From Flavivirga spongiicola (GTDB lineage: Bacteria; Bacteroidota; Bacteroidia; Flavobacteriales; Flavobacteriaceae): a stretch of 64,000 nucleotides of DNA. The notes below the pieces were generated by a model. That model did no database searches, was not told the origin of the DNA, and saw only the letters and a list, made by a program, of their open reading frames with translations. The translations under genes and the position numbers were made by a program. The number at the start of each line of letters is the position of its first letter. The stretch's first letter is position 1. Location: positions 372,001-436,000 of the forward strand of contig NZ_JAUOEO010000002.1 in assembly GCF_030540825.1 (NCBI RefSeq). Reading direction: 5' to 3'. This document shows positions 9,536-19,049 of the stretch, one piece after another.

Positions 9536-10075
9536 CTACAATGCTTTACTCATAAGCAACATCCCTCTTAGATGTTTATGAATGCGATCAAATTCTAATG
9601 TCATATTTTTAATTGTTTTATAACCTTGCTTATTGTAGAATTTCAGAGCTTGATCTTGAGTATCCATAGCCTCTAACCAAATAAGTTTGTTGTCGTTTTG
9701 TTTTGCTATTTTTTCAGACCAATTAAATAACTGTTGTGCAATACCTTTTCCTTGCACTTCTTTACTTAAATATATGCGGTGTAAATATGTCGTTAATTGA
9801 TTAGGGAACTCTTTTAATGGTTGGTTGATAACCAGCCTTAAGATCCCCACGGTTTTTGAATTATTAATTACAAAATAGTAAAATGCATCCCTATTATTTA
9901 ATTCTTTTTTTAAGTTGATTAAACCGTAACACTTATTTAAATACCAACGACAGTCTTCATTTTTCCATAAATGTTTGTATGGAGGCGGGTAGATACGGGC
10001 CATGAGTTCAACTAATTCTGAATGGTTTTCAAATTTAATATTTTGAAGAAGAAGTGTCTTAGAAATTACTATCAT
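9536..10075 (-). CDS. GNAT family N-acetyltransferase
   Basis: 179 residues. The acetyl-CoA binding motif A is visible as HRIYLSKEVQGKGIAQQLF (V-Q-G-K-G-I-A loop), followed by WLEAMDTQDQALKFYNKQGYK, the usual beta5-alpha4 region. The substrate cannot be told from sequence. It begins only 4 bp after the deoD stop, so it is probably the last gene of a deoC-deoD-GNAT transcript. Confidence 0.85.
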   Translation of the reverse strand: MIVISKTLLLQNIKFENHSELVELMARIYPPPYKHLWKNEDCRWYLNKCYGLINLKKELNNRDAFYYFVINNSKTVGILRLVINQPLKEFPNQLTTYLHRIYLSKEVQGKGIAQQLFNWSEKIAKQNDNKLIWLEAMDTQDQALKFYNKQGYKTIKNMTLEFDRIHKHLRGMLLMSKAL

Positions 10076-10079
10076 AAAA

Positions 10080-10778
10080 TTATGCTAGTTCTAATGCAAT
10101 TTCTATCATTTCTTTAAAAGTAGTTTCTCGTTCTTTATTAGAAGTGCGTTCTCCGGTCACTAAAGAATCAGAAATTGTTAAAATGGTTAAAGCTTTTACA
10201 CTATGTTTCGCAGCTATAGTATATAAACCGGCAGTTTCCATTTCTACACATAGTATTCCAAATTTCGACCATTTTTTATAAGATTCGAAATCGTCTTCAT
10301 AAAACTCATCTGAAGTGAAAACGTTTCCAGCCTTTAAAGGTATACCCTTAGATTTAGCTGCTTCTACTGCTTTTTGAAATAACTCAAAATTAGCAGTAGG
10401 GGCATAGTCGGCACCGCCAAATCGTAATTCATTCACACCAGAATTTGAAGAAGCAGCCATAGCCAATACAATATCCCTAATTTTTACATGTTTTTGGTAG
10501 GATCCGGCACTACCTACACGTATTAAGTTTTTAACGTCATACTCGGTAATAAGCTCGTGTGCATAAATAGAAATAGAAGGCACTCCCATACCTGTTCCCA
10601 TTACAGAAACTCGTTTCCCGTTATAAATCCCAGTATATCCATACATGCCTCTTATTTTATTGAAGCACACGGGGTTTTCAAAAAAGGTTTCCGCAATCCA
10701 TTTAGCTCTTAAAGGGTCACCAGGAAGTAAAATAGTTTCAGCAATGTCTCCCTTTTTCGCTTCTATATGTACGCTCAT
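10080..10778 (-). CDS. deoD: Purine-nucleoside phosphorylase DeoD
   Basis: 232 residues from the ATG at 10778; an upstream TTG would add nine residues not seen in the family and overlap deoC. Diagnostic blocks are [50 protein letters not shown] and [10 protein letters not shown], whose Asp is the catalytic acid in E. coli DeoD. It cleaves purine (deoxy)nucleosides with phosphate, yielding deoxyribose-1-phosphate. It starts one base after the deoC stop, so the two salvage steps are translated together. Confidence 0.95.
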   Translation of the reverse strand: MSVHIEAKKGDIAETILLPGDPLRAKWIAETFFENPVCFNKIRGMYGYTGIYNGKRVSVMGTGMGVPSISIYAHELITEYDVKNLIRVGSAGSYQKHVKIRDIVLAMAASSNSGVNELRFGGADYAPTANFELFQKAVEAAKSKGIPLKAGNVFTSDEFYEDDFESYKKWSKFGILCVEMETAGLYTIAAKHSVKALTILTISDSLVTGERTSNKERETTFKEMIEIALELA

Positions 10779-10779
10779 T

Positions 10780-11445
10780 TTAGTAGTTTGAATTTGAAGA
10801 AGCACCTTTTAGAATGGCAATCCCAGATGAAGTACCTAAACGATCAACACCTAAATTAATATATTCCATAGCTGTTTTATAATCTCTTATGCCTCCAGAG
10901 GCTTTTATTTTAGTACCATTTGAACAAACACTTTTCATAAGTTTCACGTCATGTAATGTAGCTCCACCTGGCCCAAAACCTGTTGATGTTTTTATAAAAT
11001 CTGCACCGCTTTGTATAGCTAATTCACTGGCTTTGATTATTTCTAATTCTTCAAGATAGCATGTCTCTAAAATAACTTTTAAGATATTATTTGGCATACA
11101 CTTTTTTACAGCTTCAATATCTTTCCATACACCATCAAAGTTTTTACTTTTTAATAAACCAAGATTAATGACCATGTCAATTTCATCTGCTCCATTATTT
11201 AAAGCTAAGGTTGCTTCTGCTACTTTGGCTTTAGTGCTCATTGATCCTAAAGGAAAACCAACAACGCTACAAATTTTAACGTCACTGTCTTGTAATTTTT
11301 CTTTGGCTAAAGCCACATGGCAGCTATTTATACAAACAGAGAAAAACTTGTGTATTTTTGCCTCTTCACAAAGCATAGCAATATCATTTGTTGTGGCAGT
11401 TGCTTTTAGAAGTGTATGATCTATATATTGATTGATTGGTCTCAT
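10780..11445 (-). CDS. deoC: Deoxyribose-phosphate aldolase (active-type copy)
   Basis: 221 residues, class I aldolase. The Schiff-base lysine is Lys152 (IKTSTGFG), the second catalytic lysine is Lys181 ([10 protein letters not shown]), Asp90 lies in DEIDMVIN, and the phosphate loop is RLGTSSG. It splits deoxyribose-5-phosphate into glyceraldehyde-3-phosphate and acetaldehyde. It leads the deoC-deoD-GNAT run. A second deoC-like gene 203 bp upstream on the same strand appears to be a diverged duplicate. Confidence 0.95.
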   Translation of the reverse strand: MRPINQYIDHTLLKATATTNDIAMLCEEAKIHKFFSVCINSCHVALAKEKLQDSDVKICSVVGFPLGSMSTKAKVAEATLALNNGADEIDMVINLGLLKSKNFDGVWKDIEAVKKCMPNNILKVILETCYLEELEIIKASELAIQSGADFIKTSTGFGPGGATLHDVKLMKSVCSNGTKIKASGGIRDYKTAMEYINLGVDRLGTSSGIAILKGASSNSNY

Positions 11446-11583
11446 ATGGCTAGTTAAAGTTAATACTATTATTCAAATAAACTTTGAATAAGTTAAGATG
11501 TCATTTAATTTATATACGAACAATGACTTTAATCAGTTTTTAAGACTTGTAAAAATTTAACTTTTTTCCGCTTGTCTAAAAAG

Positions 11584-11621
11584 AAAAAGGCTTTGAAAAC
11601 GTGCATTTTCAAAGCCTTTTT
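11584..11621 (-). terminator. Strong intrinsic terminator of the second deoC
   Basis: Arms 11584-11599 and 11606-11621 are 16-bp perfect complements (AAAAAGGCTTTGAAAA) with a 6-base loop. Read on the minus strand it follows the stop of the upstream deoC-like gene by 27 bp and ends in a T-run, so the two deoC genes are likely separate transcripts. Confidence 0.85.
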
Positions 11622-11648
11622 TTGTCGTTTTTATACTGAAATTTGTTT

Positions 11649-12293
11649 TTACACGGATTGTTTTATTTTAAATTCTGATGAAGTAGCAACTCTACTAACG
11701 CCTATGTCAACATATTTTGTAGCAGTTTCAACGTCATTAATACCACCAGATGCGCAAATTTTAATAAAATCTTTAACTGTTTTTTTTATAATTTTAACAA
11801 CAGTTAATGTTGCTCCACTTTTTGAAAACCCGCTAGATGTTTTAATGTAATCTACATTGGCGTCTAGAGAAATTTCACAGGCTTTTATGATTTCATTTTT
11901 GTTTAACTCAGAAACTTCTAAAATAACTTTTAAAGGTTTATCTCCCATGGCAAGTTTAACATCGGTGATATCTTTTAAAACAGACACATAATTTTTACTT
12001 TTAAGAAATCCAAGATTAATAACCATATCAATTTCATCTGCTCCATCACTAATAGCTTGCTTTGCTTCGTAAACTTTTGAAGCTGTTGCCATAGACCCAA
12101 GAGGAAAACCAATAACTGAACAAATTTTAACATCTGTTTTTTCTAATAGTTGTTTTGCTAATGCTACGTATGAACTATTAACGCAAACAGCATAGAAGCT
12201 ATTTCTTTTTGCCTCATGACATAGATCTATAATATTACGTTCTGTAGAAGTAGGGTCTAAAAGTGTATAATCAATATACTTGGATATATCCAT
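11649..12293 (-). CDS. DeoC-like protein with altered active site
   Basis: 214 residues, clearly homologous to the deoC product next to it over its whole length ([32 protein letters not shown]). Lys151, the Schiff-base lysine, is kept, but the second lysine is Cys180 (KICASGGIN; TGC codon at 11754-11756), the following Arg is Asn186, and the phosphate loop GTSSG has become ATSSE. E. coli Lys201, at the position of Cys180, is needed for efficient catalysis. The reading frame is intact. It may be an aldolase of changed specificity, a weak enzyme, or a non-catalytic paralogue. Confidence 0.85.
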   Translation of the reverse strand: MDISKYIDYTLLDPTSTERNIIDLCHEAKRNSFYAVCVNSSYVALAKQLLEKTDVKICSVIGFPLGSMATASKVYEAKQAISDGADEIDMVINLGFLKSKNYVSVLKDITDVKLAMGDKPLKVILEVSELNKNEIIKACEISLDANVDYIKTSSGFSKSGATLTVVKIIKKTVKDFIKICASGGINDVETATKYVDIGVSRVATSSEFKIKQSV

Positions 12294-12347
12294 CGTTATA
12301 AGTAGGTTTTAAGAGTTTATTAAGGGGATAAACCAGAATTATTACTA

Positions 12348-12377
12348 TTTGTGTATAGTTTTGGTGCTATACACAAA
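12348..12377. promoter_or_regulatory. Perfect 11-bp inverted repeat upstream of deoC paralogue
   Basis: TTTGTGTATAG (12348-12358) and CTATACACAAA (12367-12377) are exact complements with an 8-base loop. It sits 54-84 bp upstream of the start at 12293, in a 404-bp gap that otherwise holds only AT-rich sequence. Spacing suits an operator or promoter-proximal site; no regulator can be named. Confidence 0.5.
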
Positions 12378-12697
12378 AACAAATTTACATATTTATAATG
12401 ATATAAAATTTACATAAAAACATATTTTTATTAACAATAATCATACCATAGCTAACTAATTTATCTTCATATTACTGTATTAAAATTGATTTGTAGGAAT
12501 TTTCAAAAATACATCTGATGATTATTTATACAAATTTATAAATATCACATGTTGTATTGGTTTATACAGGTTTTTGTCAGATTAATATATTGGTTATATC
12601 AAATGAGAAATAGTATAGTTTATAAATAAATTTTATAAAAACGATGTTTTTAGTTTAAACGAGTTCATTAAGTGTAACAAAGTAAATATTGGTTGAA

Positions 12698-13192
12698 TTA
12701 AGTTTTTACGATTGCATTCGATTTTAATTGATTTAAACGTTCTTCAAATGTAAATACGTTGACAGGATTCTTAACATTTTCAAAAAGTTGCATTAAATCT
12801 TCTGTGTGTATTTCTCGTTTTTGTGTCAATAAATTAAAATGAACAAAACCGCACCAGATGATGGCCTTTAAATGGCTTTTGTCTTCGTTATACATGCGCA
12901 TTTCTACATGTAATTGACTGTTTGTGAAACGTATTAATTGAGACTCTAAAACGACAGTTTCCATTAAAAATGCGGGTTTTAAGTAAGCAATTTGGTTGCT
13001 GCTAGAAACCCATCCCTTACCTTCTTTTTTTGCCATTTTAAAAATATCTATATCATAATTATCTATCAAAGCATCTTCACGATGATTCATAAAATAATTG
13101 ATATAACTTCCATTGTTTAAATGATTAAATGGGTCGCAGTCTTGAAATCTGATTTTTGTTTTGCTTCGTAAAACGTCTAATAATTGATTCAT
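12698..13192 (-). CDS. Acyl-CoA thioesterase, hotdog fold (4HBT)
   Basis: 164 residues. The N-terminal block IRFQDCDPFNHLNNGSYINY is the 4HBT signature with Asp in the usual catalytic place. It is likely a cytoplasmic thioesterase on an acyl-CoA; the chain preference is unknown. A palindrome 15-34 bp upstream of its start matches one upstream of the adjacent tetR gene, which points to common repression by that regulator. Confidence 0.85.
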   Translation of the reverse strand: MNQLLDVLRSKTKIRFQDCDPFNHLNNGSYINYFMNHREDALIDNYDIDIFKMAKKEGKGWVSSSNQIAYLKPAFLMETVVLESQLIRFTNSQLHVEMRMYNEDKSHLKAIIWCGFVHFNLLTQKREIHTEDLMQLFENVKNPVNVFTFEERLNQLKSNAIVKT

Positions 13193-13206
13193 ATGTATGT
13201 TATTTA

Positions 13207-13226
13207 ATATACCAAATGGTATATTT
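13207..13226. promoter_or_regulatory. Predicted TetR operator, thioesterase promoter
   Basis: AATATACC-AAAT-GGTATATT has perfect 8-bp arms. A near-identical 20-mer lies upstream of the tetR gene at 13859-13878. Two copies placed before the only two genes of this pair are strong circumstantial evidence for an operator. Confidence 0.75.
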
Positions 13227-13241
13227 TTGGTTAAAAAAATA

Positions 13242-13838
13242 TTATATTTTTAGTTCTTTGCCTATGATATCATCTATCAAATCCATAGTATCTTGGATAT
13301 AAAAATCATCATCCATGGTGTAGGTCATAAATATGGCACCTTGTATCATGGTATCTAATCGTTTAGCAAAATACATAGCATTTACTTCTGACGAGATTTC
13401 TCCCGCTTCAATACCATCCTCAATTATGGTTGCTACTTGGTCTTGAATACGTTCAATAACTTGTCTTACTTTTTGAAGTAAAAGAGTATTTTGATTATTT
13501 GCATCTACACCAATATTTAAAACTGGACAACCACCAAGTTGCTTGCTGTAGTCATAGTAGTTTCTATAAAAATCGGTTATGAGAAATAACTTTTCGATAG
13601 GAGAATCGCTAATAGACAAATGATCTGCAATTCTTTTCATCATAGCTTTAACAGTGAATTTAAAAGAGGCTATTGCTAAATCTTCTTTGTTTTTAAAATT
13701 ACCATATATAGCACCTTTAGTTAGACCTGTAGCATTAGTTATATCACTTAAACTGGTTGCTGCGTAACCATTTTTGTTGAAAATGGGAGCAATAGTTTCT
13801 AAAATATATTGCGAAGTAAGCTCTGCTTTTGTAGTCAT
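13242..13838 (-). CDS. TetR/AcrR family transcriptional regulator
   Basis: 198 residues. The N-terminal helix-turn-helix is typical: YAATSLSDITNATGLTKGAIYGNFKNKEDL. The C-terminal part is the variable ligand and dimer domain. It sits directly upstream of the thioesterase gene (49-bp gap, same strand), and both genes carry the same palindromic site, so it probably represses itself and the thioesterase in response to an acyl-type ligand. The ligand is an inference from the neighbour. Confidence 0.9.
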   Translation of the reverse strand: MTTKAELTSQYILETIAPIFNKNGYAATSLSDITNATGLTKGAIYGNFKNKEDLAIASFKFTVKAMMKRIADHLSISDSPIEKLFLITDFYRNYYDYSKQLGGCPVLNIGVDANNQNTLLLQKVRQVIERIQDQVATIIEDGIEAGEISSEVNAMYFAKRLDTMIQGAIFMTYTMDDDFYIQDTMDLIDDIIGKELKI

Positions 13839-13858
13839 GATGATACAAATATATAAAA

Positions 13859-13878
13859 AATATACTAAATGGTATATT
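13859..13878. promoter_or_regulatory. Predicted TetR operator, tetR promoter
   Basis: AATATACT-AAAT-GGTATATT, one arm mismatch from perfect symmetry, 21-40 bp upstream of the tetR start. Matches the site at 13207-13226 at 19 of 20 bases. Confidence 0.72.
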
Positions 13879-13898
13879 TATATATATGCTATTTAAAA

Positions 13899-13929
13899 TA
13901 AGGTGATTGCTTAAAGAACAATCACCTTA
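13899..13929 (-). terminator. Hairpin after clpB
   Basis: TAAGGTGATTG (13899-13909) and CAATCACCTTA (13919-13929) pair over 11 bp with a 9-base loop. On the minus strand it follows the clpB stop by about 60 bp and is followed by T-rich sequence, so it probably ends the clpB transcript before tetR. Confidence 0.7.
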
Positions 13930-13988
13930 AATTTCAAATAAAAGGATTAACTTATTGATTTTTGTTGTAATTTATAAGTATTTGATTT

Positions 13989-16589
13989 TTAGCGTTTTGT
14001 TTCTAATACTTGATTTCTAAAAACTAATTTATCATCAAAGGCGTCTAATAAAATAATACTATCTGTAGTCACTTTTCCTGCTAGTATTTCTTTACTTAAA
14101 GCATTTAAAACCTCTTTTTGAATAACACGTTTTACTGGTCTTGCACCGTATTCCGGATTATACCCTTTTTCTGCTAAATAAGCTATGGCTTCTTGTGTGG
14201 CATCAAAAGTAATACCTTGTTGCCCTATCATTTTTGTAAGTGCTTTTAATTGTAACCCAACAATAGCCGTAATATGTTCTTTGCTTAAAGGCGTAAACAT
14301 GATGATATCATCAATTCTATTTAAAAACTCAGGACGTACACTTTGTTTTAATACCCCTAAGACATCTATTTTTGCCGATTCAATGGCAGAATCCATGTCT
14401 TTAGTAGCTTCAAAACGATCTTGTATTAAATGACTTCCAATGTTGGAGGTCATTATAATAATCGTGTTTTTAAAGTCTGCTACACGTCCTTTATTATCGG
14501 TTAAATGTCCTTCATCTAATACTTGTAATAAAATATTAAAAGTGTCGGGATGCGCTTTTTCGATTTCATCTAAAAGCACCACAGAATATGGTTTGCGCCT
14601 TACAGCTTCGGTTAATTGGCCACCTTCATCATACCCAATGTAGCCTGGAGGTGCTCCAACCAATCTGCTTACCGCATGCCGTTCTTGGTATTCGCTCATA
14701 TCAATACGAGTCATGGCATTTTCATCATCAAAAAGGTATTCTGCTAAAGCTTTAGCTAATTCTGTTTTTCCAACACCGGTTGTTCCTAAAAAAAGGAATG
14801 TACCAATCGGTTTTTTTGAATTTTGTAAACCTGCTCGACTTCTTCTAACGGCATCACTAACGGCAACAATGGCTTCTTCTTGACCAACCACACGTTTATG
14901 TAACTCATTTTCAAGTCTAAGCAATTTTTCACGCTCACTCTGAACCATTTTTGTCACTGGAATTCCTGTCCATTTTGCAACGACTTCTGCAATATCATCA
15001 TAAGTTACTTCTTCTTTAATCAAAGAGTTTTCAGGTTGTGCTTGTAATTGTTTTTGAAACGTTTCAAGTTGTTCTTGAGCATCTTTGATTTTTCCATAGC
15101 GTAATTCTGCTACTTTTCCATAATCACCATCCCGTTCTGCACGTTCTGCTTCTAATTTATAATTTTCAATATCTTGCTTTGTATTTTGGATATTATCAAC
15201 AACCTCTTTTTCACTTTTCCATTTTGCATTAATGTCGTTCCTAGTTTCTTTTATATTGGCTAAATCCAATCTGAGTGATTTTAATTTAGATTCGTCCTTT
15301 TCTCGTTTAATAGCTTCAATTTCAATTTCTAATTGCATAATCTTTCTATCTAAAACATCCAGTTCTTCTGGTTTAGAGTTGATTTCCATGCGTAATTTAG
15401 AAGCAGCCTCATCCATTAAGTCAATAGCTTTGTCCGGTAGAAAACGATTGGTAATATAGCGTTCTGATAATTCAACAGCCCCAATAATGGCTTCATCTTT
15501 TATACGAACTTTATGATGTGTTTCATATTTCTCTTTAATACCTCGTAATATGGAGATGGCACTTTCTGTATCTGGCTCATCGACCATTACTTTTTGAAAG
15601 CGACGCTCTAAAGCTTTGTCTTTTTCAAAATATTTTTGATACTCGTCTAAGGTCGTTGCTCCAATGGCACGAAGTTCGCCTCGGGCTAAAGCCGGTTTTA
15701 AAATATTTGCTGCGTCCATAGCGCCTTGCCCGCCACCAGCGCCGACAAGGGTATGGATTTCATCTATAAATAAAACAATATCGCCTTCACTTGTGGTAAC
15801 TTCTTTAATGACGGCTTTTAAACGTTCTTCAAACTCCCCTTTATATTTAGCCCCTGCAATTAAGGCACCCATATCTAAAGCAAAAATTTGTTTGTCTTTA
15901 AGGTTTTCAGGAATATCCCCGTCAATAATTCTATGTGCTAAACCTTCGGCGATAGCTGTTTTACCAGTTCCTGGTTCACCAACAAGTATGGGGTTGTTTT
16001 TGGTTCTACGTGATAAAATCTGAAGGATACGTCGTATTTCTTCATCACGACCAATAACTGGGTCTAATTTCCCGTCTTTTGCTAATTGATTTAAGTTTTT
16101 TGCGTATTTGTTTAATGAATTATAAGTATCCTCCTGACTTTGTGAGGTCACATTTTCACCTTTGCGTAATTCCTCAATAGCGCTTTTCAAGCCTTTTTCA
16201 TTTATTCCTTGGTCTTTTAGCATTTGCGCTATTTTGCTGTTCGATTTAAAAACAGCCAAAATGAGATGTTCTATGGAAACGAAGTCATCTTTCATCTTTT
16301 TAGCAATGATTGATGCTTCATTAAGGCTTTTTCCCGCTTCACGTGATAGCATGAGTTCGCTACCAGAAACTTTTGAAAAACTTTCCAATTGTTTGTCTAA
16401 AGCTTGTTGAAGTATGGCGATATTTACATTCAATTTTTTTAAAATGAATGGTAAAACGTTTTCATCAACTTCAAAAATGCCTTTAAAAATATGTTCATTT
16501 TCAATTTGTTGATGTGAGAAGCCTTGAGCAATTTGCTGTGCTTGTTGAATGGCTTCTTGGGATTTTATTGTATAATTATTTAAATTCAT
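13989..16589 (-). CDS. clpB: ATP-dependent disaggregase ClpB
   Basis: 866 residues from the ATG at 16589 (an adjacent TTG would add one). Domain order is standard: N-terminal Clp repeats (1-145), AAA-1 with Walker A GEPGTGKT, a coiled-coil M-domain (about 400-525), and AAA-2 with [17 protein letters not shown] and the sensor region. It works with DnaK to rescue aggregated proteins after heat stress. It is monocistronic here, with a hairpin after the stop. Confidence 0.97.
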   Translation of the reverse strand: MNLNNYTIKSQEAIQQAQQIAQGFSHQQIENEHIFKGIFEVDENVLPFILKKLNVNIAILQQALDKQLESFSKVSGSELMLSREAGKSLNEASIIAKKMKDDFVSIEHLILAVFKSNSKIAQMLKDQGINEKGLKSAIEELRKGENVTSQSQEDTYNSLNKYAKNLNQLAKDGKLDPVIGRDEEIRRILQILSRRTKNNPILVGEPGTGKTAIAEGLAHRIIDGDIPENLKDKQIFALDMGALIAGAKYKGEFEERLKAVIKEVTTSEGDIVLFIDEIHTLVGAGGGQGAMDAANILKPALARGELRAIGATTLDEYQKYFEKDKALERRFQKVMVDEPDTESAISILRGIKEKYETHHKVRIKDEAIIGAVELSERYITNRFLPDKAIDLMDEAASKLRMEINSKPEELDVLDRKIMQLEIEIEAIKREKDESKLKSLRLDLANIKETRNDINAKWKSEKEVVDNIQNTKQDIENYKLEAERAERDGDYGKVAELRYGKIKDAQEQLETFQKQLQAQPENSLIKEEVTYDDIAEVVAKWTGIPVTKMVQSEREKLLRLENELHKRVVGQEEAIVAVSDAVRRSRAGLQNSKKPIGTFLFLGTTGVGKTELAKALAEYLFDDENAMTRIDMSEYQERHAVSRLVGAPPGYIGYDEGGQLTEAVRRKPYSVVLLDEIEKAHPDTFNILLQVLDEGHLTDNKGRVADFKNTIIIMTSNIGSHLIQDRFEATKDMDSAIESAKIDVLGVLKQSVRPEFLNRIDDIIMFTPLSKEHITAIVGLQLKALTKMIGQQGITFDATQEAIAYLAEKGYNPEYGARPVKRVIQKEVLNALSKEILAGKVTTDSIILLDAFDDKLVFRNQVLETKR

Positions 16590-16599
16590 CAATATATTT

Positions 16600-16850
16600 T
16601 TTTTGTCATTCCCTCGACCTGTGCTGAACTTGTTTCAGTAAGGAGGAAATCTTAATTAATCTTTTTATTGTTTTACTTTTACAACTTCATTTAGTCAATA
16701 ATCTTACCAATACATTTTAAGAGACAAAATGTCGGTTCAAGCCTTGTTTTTAGTGACTTTTTGTCGGTTTGTAAGGTTGGAGAAATGATTCGACTTATTT
16801 ATTCAATTAACAATTATAATAAGATTCCTGTTTTCACGGGAATGAAAAAG
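16600..16850. other. Intergenic region with degenerate dispersed-repeat pieces
   Basis: The 275-bp gap between the divergent clpB and ytxJ genes carries fragments of repeats seen elsewhere in this window: GACCTGTGCTGAACTTG near 16617, comparable to copies near 35260 and 51900, and TTTTCACGGGAATGA near 16832. No ORF is supported. It must contain both divergent promoters, but I cannot place them with confidence. Confidence 0.4.
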
Positions 16851-16864
16851 ATAAAATATTTGCA

Positions 16865-17254
16865 ATGGGATTATTAAATAAAATATTTGGAGGGACTAAT
16901 GAAACTAAAGAAGAGAAGGTGATACCTTGGATTCCTTTAAATCAGATACCTCAATTGGATTTTATAGAAAAAAAGTCTGCTAACAAAACACAGGTTATTT
17001 TTAAACATTCTACGCGCTGTGGTATTAGTAGTATGGTTATAAGGCAATTTGTTAGTAGTTACGATTTAACCGAAAAAGATTTAGATTTATATTATTTGGA
17101 TTTGCTAAACTATCGAGACCTTTCTAATGAAGTAGGATATAAATTTCAAGTGATGCACGAATCACCTCAGTTAATAGTCATTAAAAATGGGGTAGTGGTT
17201 GCACATGCGTCTCATAGTGCTATTAATGAGATTGATTTAAGTAGATTTGTATAA
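16865..17254 (+). CDS. ytxJ: Bacillithiol-system redox protein YtxJ
   Basis: 129 residues, thioredoxin-like fold. The single active cysteine is Cys52 in HSTRCGIS, and the cis-proline loop reads ESPQLIVIKNG. This monothiol arrangement matches YtxJ, a proposed bacilliredoxin that removes bacillithiol from proteins. Starts at ATG 16865. A decayed second copy, including upstream sequence, lies about 1 kb downstream at 17853. Confidence 0.88.
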   Translation: MGLLNKIFGGTNETKEEKVIPWIPLNQIPQLDFIEKKSANKTQVIFKHSTRCGISSMVIRQFVSSYDLTEKDLDLYYLDLLNYRDLSNEVGYKFQVMHESPQLIVIKNGVVVAHASHSAINEIDLSRFV

Positions 17255-17281
17255 ATAAATATACAATAAAACTCCAAGAGG

Positions 17282-17674
17282 CTATTCTTTTAGATACCAT
17301 GTGGGGTCTAAATATTTCATAGCATGTTCTCCAAACGACAATTGCCTTTCTTCAGAAAGTTGATAAGTTGACTTTTCGCCAAATATAGCAGAAAAGATTA
17401 CGGTATGTTCTTCTCCTTTTTCGTCTGTTTTGAAAATTCGAACTTTATTCTGGTCTTCTTTAAACTGAAGGGATTTAGAACAGCAGGGGCAATAAAATTC
17501 ACTTTTTTCCCCTTCTTCGAATTTTAGATCAGGATTAAGGTAGACAGTATAATTACCGAGTTCTTCACTCATCAAAATAACACCGTTTTTACCATGCTTC
17601 TTTTTGAAAGAAAGTACAATGTATCCATTAACGTTTAAATGTGCTGAACAATATGTACATTTATAATGATTCAT
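17282..17674 (-). CDS. Hypothetical protein with two Cys pairs
   Basis: 130 residues. An N-terminal CTYC pair and a central CPCC cluster (about residue 62-65) suggest a zinc ribbon. The rest is mixed beta with no family I can name. It has no signal peptide, so it is probably cytoplasmic. It lies between ytxJ and its pseudogene copy, convergent with ytxJ (27-bp gap). Confidence 0.7.
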   Translation of the reverse strand: MNHYKCTYCSAHLNVNGYIVLSFKKKHGKNGVILMSEELGNYTVYLNPDLKFEEGEKSEFYCPCCSKSLQFKEDQNKVRIFKTDEKGEEHTVIFSAIFGEKSTYQLSEERQLSFGEHAMKYLDPTWYLKE

Positions 17675-17852
17675 AGTGTAACAAATTTAGTGAAAATCTA
17701 TAAAAATAACTGTATGAAATTCAAAATAAGCATGTTAAATGATTAGTGTAGAGCTACTTTAATTGTTTTAATGCTTAACAATTATGATGAAATTCTCTTC
17801 TTCCTGCACGTTCGATAGGCAACGAAGGAATGAAAAAAATAGAACATTTGCT

Positions 17853-18040
17853 ATAGGATTATTAAATAAAATATTTGGAAGAAATAGTGAAACGAAAGAC
17901 GGGAAGGTGATGCCTTGGATTCCTTTAAATCAGATACCCCAATTAGGTTTTATAGAAAAATAATCTGCTACTAAAGCACAAGTTATTTTTAAACATTCTA
18001 TGCGCCGTGGTATTAGTAATATAGTTATAAGGTAGTTTGT
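17853..18040 (+). pseudogene. Decayed duplicate of ytxJ
   Basis: Base-by-base this follows the first 60 codons of ytxJ (16865 onward), including LLNKIFG and PWIPLNQIPQL. The start codon is ATA instead of ATG, TAA interrupts after the FIEK segment, the active Cys codon TGT is CGT (Arg), and CAA has become TAG near 18033. Similarity stops near 18040, while some similarity extends upstream of the start (GGAATGAAAAA). It is a partial tandem duplication now inactive. Confidence 0.88.
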
Positions 18041-18129
18041 TTCGAAAACATGTTCGTTTAATTGAAAACTATTGAATAATTTTTTGTTAGATTTTCCATC
18101 TTAGTATATATCAAATTACAAAATAAATG

Positions 18130-18137
18130 TAACTTTG
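18130..18137 (+). promoter_or_regulatory. Bacteroidota -7 element TAACTTTG
   Basis: TAACTTTG fits the TAnnTTTG consensus and lies about 30 bp upstream of the ATG at 18167. No clear TTG is seen at the -33 spacing, so this is a partial promoter match, likely serving the small ORF and the two LuxR genes. Confidence 0.45.
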
Positions 18138-18166
18138 AGTGCTTTTGTCGTTAATGCCCCAAACAA

Positions 18167-18367
18167 ATGGACATAAAACTAATTTTAATATTTCTATACA
18201 TTATTGGTCAAATATCTTGGATTCAAAATTGTGATTTTGAAATTCGAGATTTGACGAATATACCAAATGGAGAATCTGTACGTATTGATAAATCAAAATA
18301 CAATCCGATTAGCTTTACAATGGGAAAAAAATATTCAATGAATGTAGCTTATATTCAGCAAACATAA
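18167..18367 (+). CDS. Small hypothetical protein with N-terminal hydrophobic segment
   Basis: 66 residues. Residues 4-20 are hydrophobic (signal or anchor), followed by a polar tail with no recognised motif. It ends 10 bp before the first LuxR-type gene and is preceded by a TAnnTTTG element, so it may be the leader gene of that transcript. It could also be a remnant of a longer exported protein. Function unknown. Confidence 0.4.
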   Translation: MDIKLILIFLYIIGQISWIQNCDFEIRDLTNIPNGESVRIDKSKYNPISFTMGKKYSMNVAYIQQT

Positions 18368-18377
18368 AAAGCCTATT

Positions 18378-19049
18378 TTGAATAATTTTAGTATTACAGA
18401 AATTAGCAGGCAAATTTTATCTAAAGACAAGTCTATTGAAGAAATCAGTGACTTACTTCCATGTTTTTTGCATATCAACTCTTTGGATGATTTTAGGGTT
18501 TTAGAAGCTGATAATCAAATCTTAAGTTATTTTGATTTAAATATTGCCGAAATAAATACCTTAGGATTTCCTCTTTTAGAAAAATATGTTAATTCGAGTG
18601 ACTTGTTAAATGCCATTGATCTCAATATCAAATATTTAAAAAACAAGGACACCCAATCTCACGTTTCTTTTGTGCAACGCATTAATTTCCATACATCAAA
18701 ACAAGAAAAAATGTTCTATACAAGAGGAAAGGTTTTGGATGATAAACGTATTTTAAATTTAAGTGTTCCTATACAAGATCTTCAAGTGTTTAATTATGAT
18801 GCTTTAAAACTGTTTGATAATGCTTCTTTTATAAAATCGAATTTAAGCAAATTCAATGCTTTAACTCCAAGAGAAATATTGGTGTGTAAACATTTGTCTC
18901 AAGAAAGTACATTGAAAGAAGTTGCATTACGTTTAAACATATCAGAACATACTGTTAAAAACCATCAAATAAACATTTATAAAAAATTAGAAGTAAAAAA
19001 CTTTTATGCTTTTTACTTTTTTTGTTCCAAATTTAAAATCCATTTATGA
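18378..19049 (+). CDS. LuxR-type regulator with PAS-like N-terminus
   Basis: 223 residues. The C-terminal helix-turn-helix is a clear LuxR/FixJ type: LTPREILVCKHLSQ then ALRLNISEHTVKNHQINIYKKL. The N-terminal 140 residues resemble a PAS-like sensor. No phospho-acceptor receiver domain is present. The only usable start is TTG at 18378. Its stop overlaps the ATG of the next regulator (ATGA), so two related regulators are translated together and may form a pair. Confidence 0.82.
   Translation: MNNFSITEISRQILSKDKSIEEISDLLPCFLHINSLDDFRVLEADNQILSYFDLNIAEINTLGFPLLEKYVNSSDLLNAIDLNIKYLKNKDTQSHVSFVQRINFHTSKQEKMFYTRGKVLDDKRILNLSVPIQDLQVFNYDALKLFDNASFIKSNLSKFNALTPREILVCKHLSQESTLKEVALRLNISEHTVKNHQINIYKKLEVKNFYAFYFFCSKFKIHL

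Noticed and set aside
16600..16850. Heat-shock promoter of clpB
   Set aside because: No convincing -33/-7 pair or inverted repeat of the CIRCE type could be placed in this gap.
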